5,067 nucleotides of DNA from NCBI GenBank assembly GCA_003154555.1, contig PMDT01000223.1, forward strand, positions 245 through 5,311. The letters are read 5' to 3'. The notes beneath the pieces are model-generated. The model saw nothing but the letters and a program-made list of their open reading frames with translations, did not search any database and was not told the DNA's origin. Below are positions 1 to 5,067 of the stretch, piece by piece (position 1 is the stretch's first letter; every line of letters begins with the position of its first letter). Origin of the DNA: Spirochaetaceae bacterium. GTDB lineage: Bacteria > Spirochaetota > Spirochaetia > SZUA-6 > Fen-1364. The translations under genes were made by a program, and so were the position numbers.

Positions 1-170
1 CCCTGGCCGAGTGCGGCAACGTGCTTATGCTCATGTGCGCGGACCTCGGCATCCACTTCCTGGAGCCGCGTCTGCGCGAGCTTTCTGCCGACATCCGCGC
101 GTGCCTCTGGTGCCGGCACAAAGGCCGCCATTCGGTGAGGCGCGCGCATGGCAGCATTGATCGATTCCAT
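1..170 (-). CDS. N-terminal part of a putative HExxH zinc metalloprotease-like protein (SprA-related-like), cut by the left edge
   Basis: The minus strand is open from an ATG at 170-168 to the window edge, giving about 56 residues with no stop. The visible end reads EVRAHEHKHVAALGQ. It contains an HExxH zinc-binding motif (HEHKH) preceded by VRA and followed by small residues and a Gly. From memory this closely resembles the VRAHEQAH...AAGG core of the SprA-related putative metalloprotease family (Pfam PF12118-like), where a helix rich in Arg, Glu and Ala comes just before the motif, as it does here. Many codons begin with G, as expected of a true reading frame. There is no signal peptide; the first ~20 residues are Ala/Pro/Arg-rich. 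In-frame ATGs at 149 and 131 are alternative starts. I prefer 170 because a purine- and G-rich stretch (AGGGCGGCGGGAA) lies just before it and a GATAAT -10 lies at 203-198. The gene is divergent from the secreted WG-repeat gene. Substrate and catalytic activity are unknown and the rest of the domain is outside the window. Confidence 0.6.
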   Translation of the reverse strand, partial: MESINAAMRAPHRMAAFVPAPEARADVGRKLAQTRLQEVDAEVRAHEHKHVAALGQ

Positions 171-197
171 TTCCCGCCGCCCTGAGGTCCTGCCTGC

Positions 198-226
198 ATT
201 ATCGCGCTAGTTTCGATTCTGGAACA
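198..226 (-). promoter_or_regulatory. Candidate promoter for the leftward HExxH gene
   Basis: Read on the minus strand, GATAAT at 203-198 matches the TATAAT consensus at five of six bases. It sits about 28 bases before the proposed ATG, which would give a leader of about 20 bases. No good -35 is present at 15-18 bases; the nearest sequence, around TGTTCCAG, matches poorly. Position and -10 quality support the call, while the missing -35 weakens it. Confidence 0.3.
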
Positions 227-258
227 GCCCCTCGAATGCCAATGCCGCCCGCGCTCTT

Positions 259-285
259 TTGTCCGCATCGAGGTCGTGATAAGAT
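259..285 (+). promoter_or_regulatory. Candidate extended -10 promoter directly before the WG-repeat gene
   Basis: TAAGAT at 280-285 has a TG one base upstream (277-278), the extended -10 arrangement. TTGTCC at 259-264 is a possible -35 but the spacer is only 15 bases. Transcription would begin about 292-293, right at the chosen ATG, so the mRNA would be nearly leaderless. That fits the lack of a well-placed Shine-Dalgarno, since the only GAGG (270-273) is 19 bases away. The evidence is weak and a more distant promoter is possible. Confidence 0.22.
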
Positions 286-292
286 CGCGCCC

Positions 293-2827
293 ATGAGAAA
301 ATGCATATGCGCGATGTTGGTCTTCCTGTCATGCGGCTCCGTGGCTTTTGCCGATCTCGCCTGCCAGTGGAAGGATCATTTTACGGACAACCGCAGCGCC
401 TGGAGGCTGGCGGAAGACGCATCGGGCAAGGTCGCCATCCAGGAGGGGAAGCTGTGCCTGACCAGCAAGCAGAATGGCGCCTGGGCGCTGATGGGCCTGA
501 ACGTCGATCGCTCCAGGGACTTCCAGGTTGCGGCCCAGATCACACCGGCGGCAAATCTCGGGCAGGCCGGCTACGGATTGGTCTGGGAGCTTACCGACCC
601 GGCCAACTATTCCGTCTTTCTCGTGACACGCACGGGGGGATGGGGAGTGATGGCGATGCGAAACGGGAAATCGCAGACACTCAAGCCCCTGACCGCGATG
701 TCGTACCTCAACACCGACGGCTCGGGGGACGTGCTCGCCGTGGCCCGGCTCGGCGACACTCTCACTTTTTTCGTGAACGGAAAACAGGTCGGCACGCTTC
801 CGGCGTGGGGCGGGGGACCGTACCTGGGGCTCATCATCACGGGCGCCGGTGATATCACCTCCGACTACATCTCCGTCTCGGCGCCGCCGGTCTACCAGGG
901 TGAGACCTTGTCCCTTCCGGCCGGCGCTCTTGCGATGTTCGTGGAGACCCTCGGAATGTCGAAATCCCCCTGGCCGATCGGGGACCTGGGCGGGATCACG
1001 GGCGCGAGAAGAGGCGACATCGGATACATTCTCACCCATGCAAACCGCAACGCGGTCGACATCGTGACCCGCCGCGTGGAGCTCGACACCTCGCACGACT
1101 TCTTCCTGGAAGCAAGCATCTCCAAGACATCGGGCGCTGACGATATGCCGTACGGTCTCGCATTCAACAGGAACGGCAATGATCGCTGGATGTTCTCCGT
1201 GATGCCGAATGGACAGTACAGCATTTACAAGGTGGAGGGCGGGAAGCCTGCCGCCGTGCAGGATTGGACGAGCAATCCGAATGTCAACAAGTACGAATCG
1301 AGCAATACGCTCAGCGTCTGGCGCAGCGGGGACTCGCTCTCATTCGGCATCAACGGCCGCCTCGCATACCGCATGCCCTATGCCGCCTGGACGCCATCGG
1401 CCGAGCTGGGCTTCCTGGTGGGCGGTGAAATGAGCGTCGCGGTGACGCGCCTGGCGGCATGGCGCGTCCCGCCGGCAAAAGGCGCCGTGTCAGGGGACTG
1501 CCTCAACGGATGGGGAATCGGCATCCTGGATGCCGGGGCCTGGTACATCGGGTCGTGGAAGGCCGGTGTGCCCCAGGGCGTCGGTACAAAGTACTGGCCT
1601 GACGGCAGGATTGAAGAAGGCACATGGGACCGGGGAGCCTTCACGCGCGGAAAGGCTCCGGAGGCTGGTCAGCGCTTCTACCCTGTGAAGCTGGGCGATT
1701 CGTGGGAATACGCCGATGCCACGGGCAGGATCGTGCTCGATCCGCTGGAGGCCAGCCTGCTGGAGAAAGCGTGGACATCCCCGGGATTCATTGGCGTGCC
1801 GGAGTTGGGTCCGAACAAGACCGTGATCACAGGCTTCAAAGACGCTGCCGGCAAAGACTACTGGAGCCCGAAGTGGTCGGTGGCAACGGCGCCATTCTCT
1901 GAGGGGCTTCTCATGGTGACGGCAACTGAAGGCCCGAGCGCGGATGGTCAGCCGCTCAAGGGATTTGTCGACGACAAGGGAAAGGTCGTGATCGAGCCCG
2001 GGCGCTACACCCTGCTCCCGGGAGCAGCGCAGTTCGACTATGGTCTCTGCCCTTTCAATGACATCGCGACGGGCCTCTACGGCTTCATCGGCCGGGACGG
2101 GACCGTCATCGTTGCGCCGCGGTGGCAGTACATGGAGCTGTTCTCAGAAGGCCTGTGCGCAGTCAAAAACGACAACGATATGTACGGATACGTCGAACGC
2201 ACCGGACGCATGCGCATCGAGCCGCGCTTCAAGACCGCCCAGGCCTTCCGGGAGGGATTGGCGTACGTCGAGGAGCAGAACGGCACGCGCGAGTTCATCG
2301 ACCCGACCGGCGCGATTGCATTCACGACGAGTTTCGCCCTGACAGACGTGCTCAACTTCCACGCAGCCGTCCAGTTCTCTCAAGGTCGCGTTCCCTTCAT
2401 GGATGAGGCCAGCCACACGTGGGGATACCTGGACGCGAAGGGAAAAGTGGCGGTGAAGGCAGCATACACGGAGGCGCGTTCATTCAGTGAGGGGCTTGCG
2501 GCGGTGAATCGCGGTGGCACCTGGGACCAGTCAGGCGCGCTTCCGAGACTGGTCGACGGTTGGGGATTCGTGGATGCAAACGGCCGCGAGGTCATCCCGT
2601 GCACGATCGCGGAAGTGGGGGACTTTTCGAACGGCCTTGCCCCGGCCCGCACGTTCGACATGTGGGGATTCATCGACACGAAGGGTGCGTGGGCCATCAA
2701 GCCGATCTATCAGAGCGTCGAGCCATTCGGGCCCGACGGCCTGGCACGCATTCACGTTGAGGACGGGGTGATGTGGATCGACCGGCAGGGCAAGTTGATG
2801 AAGCTCACCTACCCGCCGACGAACTGA
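293..2827 (+). CDS. Secreted multidomain protein: two ConA-like domains, MORN segment, 8-9 WG repeats
   Basis: This encodes an 844-residue exported protein of unknown function. I chose the ATG at 293 because it begins a clear signal peptide: basic MRK, a hydrophobic core (AMLVFL), and an AFA site before Asp21. The upstream in-frame ATG at 236 would bury this behind a charged, Pro-rich stretch. Residues ~21-200 (FTDN..W, 'GYGLVWELTDPANYSVFLV') and ~209-395 (DFFLEASISK, YGLAFNRNGNDRWMFSVMPN) look like two concanavalin-A/LamG-type beta-sandwich domains of the kind seen in DUF1080-like proteins. Residues ~401-452 hold about two MORN repeats (GDCLNGWGIG, then YIGSWKAGVPQGVG). Residues ~471-840 carry eight or nine WG repeats of the form WGFxDxxGxxxIxPxY alternating with FSEGLxxV. 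No catalytic motif, transmembrane anchor or sorting signal is visible. A lipobox reading at Cys14 (FLSC) is poor. A binding, scaffold or surface role is inference. The domain calls are firm for WG and MORN and moderate for the ConA-like parts. Confidence 0.93.
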   Translation: MRKCICAMLVFLSCGSVAFADLACQWKDHFTDNRSAWRLAEDASGKVAIQEGKLCLTSKQNGAWALMGLNVDRSRDFQVAAQITPAANLGQAGYGLVWELTDPANYSVFLVTRTGGWGVMAMRNGKSQTLKPLTAMSYLNTDGSGDVLAVARLGDTLTFFVNGKQVGTLPAWGGGPYLGLIITGAGDITSDYISVSAPPVYQGETLSLPAGALAMFVETLGMSKSPWPIGDLGGITGARRGDIGYILTHANRNAVDIVTRRVELDTSHDFFLEASISKTSGADDMPYGLAFNRNGNDRWMFSVMPNGQYSIYKVEGGKPAAVQDWTSNPNVNKYESSNTLSVWRSGDSLSFGINGRLAYRMPYAAWTPSAELGFLVGGEMSVAVTRLAAWRVPPAKGAVSGDCLNGWGIGILDAGAWYIGSWKAGVPQGVGTKYWPDGRIEEGTWDRGAFTRGKAPEAGQRFYPVKLGDSWEYADATGRIVLDPLEASLLEKAWTSPGFIGVPELGPNKTVITGFKDAAGKDYWSPKWSVATAPFSEGLLMVTATEGPSADGQPLKGFVDDKGKVVIEPGRYTLLPGAAQFDYGLCPFNDIATGLYGFIGRDGTVIVAPRWQYMELFSEGLCAVKNDNDMYGYVERTGRMRIEPRFKTAQAFREGLAYVEEQNGTREFIDPTGAIAFTTSFALTDVLNFHAAVQFSQGRVPFMDEASHTWGYLDAKGKVAVKAAYTEARSFSEGLAAVNRGGTWDQSGALPRLVDGWGFVDANGREVIPCTIAEVGDFSNGLAPARTFDMWGFIDTKGAWAIKPIYQSVEPFGPDGLARIHVEDGVMWIDRQGKLMKLTYPPTN
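1493..1648 (+). repeat. MORN repeat segment within the secreted protein
   Basis: Residues ~401-452 of the protein contain GDCLNGWGIG followed by YIGSWKAGVPQGVG and PDGRIEEGTWDRG. They match the YxGxWxxGxxxGxG pattern of MORN repeats, about two copies with the second degenerate. The segment separates the ConA-like pair from the WG array. The repeats are seen at protein level only; the DNA copies are too diverged to be a nucleotide repeat. Confidence 0.75.
1703..2812 (+). repeat. WG beta-repeat array (8-9 units) within the secreted protein
   Basis: Units begin near residues 471 (degenerate, WEYADATGRIVLDP), 557 (GFVDDKGKVVIEP), 596 (YGFIGRDGTVIVAP), 631 (YGYVERTGRMRIEP), 667 (EFIDPTGAIAF), 710 (WGYLDAKGKVAVK), 757 (WGFVDANGREVIP), 791 (WGFIDTKGAWAIKP) and 827 (MWIDRQGKLMK). 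Between units lie FSEGL-type turns (FSEGLLMV, FSEGLCAV, FREGLAYV, FSEGLAAV, FSNGLAPA). The period is mostly 35-47 residues. This is the WG_beta_rep family (PF14903-like). The first and last units are the most degenerate, as expected for end caps. Confidence 0.85.
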
Positions 2828-2856
2828 GGACGTCCAGGCGCAGCGGTCCCTTTTTT
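2828..2856 (+). terminator. Weak candidate terminator after the WG-repeat gene
   Basis: A run of six T (2851-2856) starts 23 bases after the stop codon. It is preceded by GGAC (2828-2831) and GTCC (2846-2849), which can pair as a 4-bp stem with a 14-base loop. A competing perfect palindrome GGACGTCC lies at 2828-2835. The T run and position fit an intrinsic terminator but the stem is short, so this is tentative. Confidence 0.3.
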
Positions 2857-2902
2857 GCACCCCGCGACGCGACAGATCGCCGCGGTATGCTGCGCCCCGC
2901 GA

Positions 2903-2931
2903 TTGCGCGATCTGGCGGCTTCCGCTATCAT
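2903..2931 (+). promoter_or_regulatory. Sigma70-type promoter for the AraC-family regulator
   Basis: TTGCGC (2903-2908) and TATCAT (2926-2931) are separated by exactly 17 bases. The first matches TTGACA at four of six positions and the second matches TATAAT at four of six. The predicted transcription start is about 2938, giving a leader of about 160 bases to the ATG at 3100. The -10 lies inside a perfect dyad and the -35 inside an imperfect one (GATTGCGCGATC, 2901-2912), which suggests repression or autoregulation at this site. Confidence 0.5.
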
Positions 2932-2935
2932 AGCG
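2923..2935. promoter_or_regulatory. Candidate operator: 13-base perfect dyad over the -10 box
   Basis: CGCTAT-C-ATAGCG is a perfect inverted repeat with 6-base arms around one central base, covering the whole TATCAT -10. A protein bound here would block RNA polymerase. Which protein binds is not shown by the sequence. The downstream regulator is a natural candidate, although AraC proteins more often use direct repeats. Confidence 0.35.
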
Positions 2936-2944
2936 CACTAGTCA

Positions 2945-2956
2945 TGCTTTCAAGCA
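2945..2956. promoter_or_regulatory. Second small dyad just after the predicted transcription start
   Basis: TGCTT-TC-AAGCA is a perfect inverted repeat with 5-base arms and a 2-base centre, about 7 bases after the predicted start. It could be an operator half or a small hairpin in the leader. Arms of this length also arise by chance. Confidence 0.2.
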
Positions 2957-3099
2957 ATGACCGACTCCTCATCACGTGGAATACGCGTCCAAAGGAAATC
3001 CCGACGCGGCCCCGCACCCCTTCCCAGTACCCCCGAACCGACTCCCGGCACTGGTACGACATGGAGTACGCCGGCTGGGGCGTCCAGAAGTGCGGCGTC

Positions 3100-4695
3100 A
3101 TGGAATCACCGGCGGACGGCGCGCGGGGCAAAAGGGTGGCCTTCCTCCAGCCGGGACTCCATCCCTACCACGTCGCCTTCGCGGAGGGACTCGCGCGTAT
3201 CGCCGAGCGCGCCGGTGTCTCCGTGCACACCCTGCTCGGGTCCATGACGATGGAGAGCCAGGACGAGCAGGTGAAGCGGGCGATGGACGAGCACCCGGAC
3301 CTCGTGATCCTCGTGCCCATCAGCTCGGAGGCGTGCACGCGCTGGGTCCAGCAGCTCCACGCCCGCGGAATCCCCGTCATCGTGAGCAACTACATCCCCA
3401 ACGAGGAAGCCTACCGCTACATCCTCTCCTGGTGCGGCCCCGACGACTGGGGCCAGTACCGCATGCTCGCGCGCAGCTTCGCCGAGCGGATGCACCAGAA
3501 GGGCGGCTACGCGATCGTGCGCCACATCCCGGGCAGCTCCTGCTACGAGGCGCGGACGTGGTCGGTGGTCACCGAGCTTGCCGCCACGGCACCGCGCATG
3601 CATTGCCTGGCGATGGGCGATGCGGTGCGGGAAGGCACATTCGACCCGGGCCTCGCCGAGCGCCTGGTGAGCGGGTGGATCGCGCAGTACGGCAACGAGC
3701 TGCGCGGCATCGTCGGCCCGGATGACGACATCGCGATGGGCGGCATCAACGCGGCGCTGGCGGCAGCCGGCCGGGAGGACGTCGTGCGCGTGGGCGCGGG
3801 CTCCACCCAGAAGGGAATGGCGCTGGTGAAGGAAGGGAAGCTGCACGCCATCACCTTCCAGCCCGCGCAGGCCGACGGCGCCCTGGCCATGAAAATCGCG
3901 GTGGACTGGTTCAGCGGCCTGGACATCCAGCCCATCAACTACCTTCCCAAGTACATCGTCACGCGGGAGAACGTGGACGACTTCATCTCCAAGAAGCCGG
4001 AGTTCACCGCCGTGTCCATCGAGCTTCTGACCCGGGCCGTCGTCGCCGGAAGCGAGCAGGATGTGGAGAGATTCTTCGAGGACTCGTACCAGAGCCTGCT
4101 CTCCGCGGAGCTCGTGACGCCGGAGTTCTTCAACGGTTTCGCCATCGAGGTGCTCTCCGCGCTCATCCACGTGCTGAAGATGAACGAGATCGACGAGCAG
4201 GCGCTCCTCAGCGACTACGAGAGTCTCTACAAGAACCTCTTCAACCAGAAGACGCCGCGGCGCAGCATGGAATGGATGATGAACATGGCCAAGGAAGCCC
4301 TCCGGGCGATCGCGCGCGCCCGCCAGGCGGAGACGCCCATCGTGCGCATCATCCGCTACGTTCAGCGCAACTACGCCGAACCGCTCTCCCTGAAAATCCT
4401 CTCCAGCCAGTTCGGCATCTCCGCACCATACCTCGGGCGGCAGTTCCACCTGGCGGCGGGCAAGCCGTTTGCAACCTTCCTCAACGAGCTGCGCATTCGC
4501 AAGGCCGACGAGCTGCTGCGCTACACGACCTTGAAGGCGAACGAAATCGCCGCCCGCATCGGCTACTCCAACGTCAACTACTTCTACACCCTGTTCAAAA
4601 AATACAGGGGCTACTATCCCTCGGAATCGAAGTCGCGCGCCTGCCCGGAGGAGGAAACGCCGACACCCGCGCAGGGCGATCGGGTCATTCTTTGA
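3100..4695 (+). CDS. XylR-like transcription regulator: RbsB-type sugar-sensor domain, helical linker, AraC DNA-binding domain
   Basis: This is a cytoplasmic regulator of 531 residues with no signal peptide. Residues ~11-300 form a periplasmic-binding-protein-like sugar sensor of the RbsB/Peripla_BP_4 type: RVAFLQPGLHPYH (strand 1 and helix 1), DLVILVPISSEA, GIPVIVSN, GPDDDIAMGGINAAL (cf. NDDMALG in ribose-type binders) and the closing YIVTRENVDDF. Residues ~302-411 are a helical linker (ELLTRAVVAGSEQDVERFFE onward). Residues ~412-510 are an AraC/XylS domain with both helix-turn-helices: LSLKILSSQFGISAPYLGRQF and LKANEIAARIGYSNVNYFYTLFKKY. The order matches E. coli XylR, which is shorter at 392 residues. 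It lies 94 bases before a CUT2 sugar-transporter ATPase, so it probably senses the imported monosaccharide and controls uptake; the sugar is not identifiable. The start is uncertain. The frame is open upstream to 2773. ATG 3100 has AGAAG nine bases before it and leaves a ten-residue lead. ATG 3061 is possible (its 13 following codons all end in G or C). ATG 2944 would be almost leaderless. Confidence 0.92.
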   Translation: MESPADGARGKRVAFLQPGLHPYHVAFAEGLARIAERAGVSVHTLLGSMTMESQDEQVKRAMDEHPDLVILVPISSEACTRWVQQLHARGIPVIVSNYIPNEEAYRYILSWCGPDDWGQYRMLARSFAERMHQKGGYAIVRHIPGSSCYEARTWSVVTELAATAPRMHCLAMGDAVREGTFDPGLAERLVSGWIAQYGNELRGIVGPDDDIAMGGINAALAAAGREDVVRVGAGSTQKGMALVKEGKLHAITFQPAQADGALAMKIAVDWFSGLDIQPINYLPKYIVTRENVDDFISKKPEFTAVSIELLTRAVVAGSEQDVERFFEDSYQSLLSAELVTPEFFNGFAIEVLSALIHVLKMNEIDEQALLSDYESLYKNLFNQKTPRRSMEWMMNMAKEALRAIARARQAETPIVRIIRYVQRNYAEPLSLKILSSQFGISAPYLGRQFHLAAGKPFATFLNELRIRKADELLRYTTLKANEIAARIGYSNVNYFYTLFKKYRGYYPSESKSRACPEEETPTPAQGDRVIL

Positions 4696-4704
4696 AGCAA
4701 AAGT

Positions 4705-4720
4705 AACAGTTTTTAGTGTT
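4705..4720. promoter_or_regulatory. Candidate operator: AT-rich inverted repeat before the ABC transporter gene
   Basis: AACAGT-TTTT-AGTGTT is an inverted repeat with 6-base arms that pair at five of six positions around a 4-base centre. It is an AT-rich island in GC-rich DNA and overlaps the first bases of the proposed -35 (4719-4724). It could bind the upstream regulator, but no shared motif with the regulator's own promoter is evident. It is unlikely to be a terminator because the T run sits in the loop rather than after a stem. Confidence 0.3.
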
Positions 4721-4748
4721 GCGGGTTCCGGCGGACGGGGCGTAGGAT
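4719..4748 (+). promoter_or_regulatory. Candidate promoter for the sugar ABC transporter operon
   Basis: TTGCGG (4719-4724) and TAGGAT (4743-4748) are separated by 18 bases, matching consensus at three and four of six positions. Transcription would start about 4755, giving a leader of about 35 bases to the GTG at 4790. A weak promoter is what an activator-dependent sugar operon would have. The transporter could also be co-transcribed with the regulator, as no terminator is visible between them. Confidence 0.35.
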
Positions 4749-4776
4749 CATGTCACAATTCCCGTTGAATGAATCC

Positions 4777-4782
4777 AAGGAG
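4777..4782 (+). promoter_or_regulatory. Strong ribosome binding site that fixes a GTG start
   Basis: AAGGAG lies seven bases before the GTG at 4790. Another in-frame GTG at 4784 is only one base from the AAGGAG, too close to be used, so 4790 is the start. This is the best Shine-Dalgarno in the window. Confidence 0.85.
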
Positions 4783-4789
4783 AGTGAGA

Positions 4790-5067
4790 GTGAGCGATTC
4801 GGCATCCGGGCTCGCGCTCGAGATGAGGCACGTGGGCAAACGCTTTCCCGGCACCATCGCCGTCGACGATGTGAGCTTCGAGGTGAGCGCCGGCGAGGTC
4901 CATGCCCTGGTCGGTGAGAACGGCGCCGGCAAGTCGACGCTGATGAAGATGCTTGCGGGCTCGTTCGACGACTACACGGGCGACATAGCAATCAAGGGCC
5001 AGGTCGTCCTCCTCCACTCCCCCACGCTCGCCAAGCGCCACGGCGTCGGCATGATCTACCAGGAGCT
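4790..5067 (+). CDS. CUT2-family sugar ABC transporter ATP-binding protein (RbsA/XylG/MglA type), cut by the right edge
   Basis: About 92 N-terminal residues are present of a family whose members have ~500 residues with two nucleotide-binding domains. The protein would power import of a monosaccharide by ATP hydrolysis on the inner face of the membrane, with a permease and a periplasmic binding protein expected downstream. Visible landmarks are the aromatic A-loop KRFPG (Phe19), VDDVSFEVSAGEVHALV, the Walker A motif GENGAGKST at residues 42-50, LMKMLAGSFDDYTGDI, LHSPTLAKRHGVGMIYQE, and the Q-loop Gln91. The FPG...GEVHALVGENGAGKST run and the HSP...AKxxGxxMIYQE run are typical of the sugar CUT2 group rather than amino-acid or drug ABC ATPases. 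It starts at a GTG with a strong AAGGAG. Gene order (XylR-like regulator, then ATPase) fits a sugar-uptake operon. Walker B and the signature motif are outside the window. The sugar is unknown, so no symbol is given. Confidence 0.93.
   Translation, partial: MSDSASGLALEMRHVGKRFPGTIAVDDVSFEVSAGEVHALVGENGAGKSTLMKMLAGSFDDYTGDIAIKGQVVLLHSPTLAKRHGVGMIYQE

Noticed and set aside
3..185. Plus-strand open frame that looks like the tail of an upstream gene
   Set aside because: It is codon-for-codon antisense to the minus-strand HExxH frame. Its high third-position GC mirrors the G-rich first codon positions of that gene, and the protein shows no recognisable motif.
198..212. Shared motif between the left intergenic region (ATTATCGCGCTAGT) and the regulator promoter (TATCATAGCGCACTAGT)
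   Set aside because: The similarity needs a gap of several bases and is short enough to arise by chance, so I do not claim a common operator.
293..355. Lipoprotein signal in the WG-repeat protein (Cys14 in FLSC)
   Set aside because: The residue three before the Cys is Phe and the hydrophobic core ahead of it is short; an AFA cleavage site before Asp21 fits a standard signal peptide better.
329..1096. Minus-strand open frame (255 residues) over the start of the secreted protein
   Set aside because: It is antisense to a gene with a clear signal peptide and domains, and its Arg/Gly-rich translation shows no motif.
2773..3099. Regulator starting at 2773, overlapping the end of the WG-repeat gene
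   Set aside because: This would place the promoter candidate and the T-run inside the coding region and add 109 residues with no resemblance to the sensor domain; the first part is an out-of-frame reading of the WG gene's last codons.
3106..4449. Long minus-strand open frame (447 residues)
   Set aside because: It lies entirely antisense to the regulator, whose sensor and AraC motifs are clear. The translation is His/Val/Asp/Arg-rich with no fold-like pattern, the usual shadow in GC-rich DNA.
4696..4720. Intrinsic terminator after the regulator
   Set aside because: The five T residues (4710-4714) lie inside the loop of the dyad rather than after a GC-rich stem, so termination is not supported.
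4784..4786. GTG start for the ATPase at 4784
   Set aside because: It is only one base from the AAGGAG ribosome site; the GTG at 4790 has a normal seven-base gap.

Overview
This is a GC-rich bacterial window (roughly 60-65 % G+C by eye, with strong G/C preference at third codon positions). It holds two complete genes and two genes cut by the window edges. Spirochaetota is my best guess for the host. The guess rests on two things: a sugar-sensor/AraC regulator with a long helical linker placed before a CUT2 sugar transporter, and a secreted WG/MORN-repeat protein. Both are also found in other phyla and nothing here proves the assignment. I see no rRNA, tRNA, CRISPR array, insertion sequence or origin.

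Left edge (1-292). The minus strand carries the first ~56 residues of a protein with an HExxH zinc-metalloprotease motif in a context like the SprA-related family. It is divergent from the next gene across a ~122-base spacer that holds candidate promoters for both directions.

Centre left (293-2827). One long plus-strand gene encodes an 844-residue exported protein. It has a signal peptide, two predicted concanavalin-A-like beta-sandwich domains, a short MORN segment and eight or nine WG repeats. Its molecular function is unknown; the layout suggests an extracytoplasmic binding or scaffold protein.

Centre right to right edge (2828-5067). This is a sugar-uptake locus. A spacer with a good sigma70-type promoter, whose -10 box lies inside a perfect 13-base dyad, leads into a 531-residue cytoplasmic regulator. 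The regulator has an RbsB-like sugar-sensing domain, a ~110-residue helical linker and an AraC DNA-binding domain. After 94 bases, which hold a second promoter candidate with an AT-rich dyad and a strong Shine-Dalgarno, comes the start of a CUT2 (RbsA/XylG/MglA-type) sugar ABC-transporter ATPase that runs off the window. The likely logic is that the regulator binds a monosaccharide inside the cell and controls the transporter that imports it, and perhaps its own gene. The secreted WG protein appears to be a separate transcription unit with no evident link to this locus.
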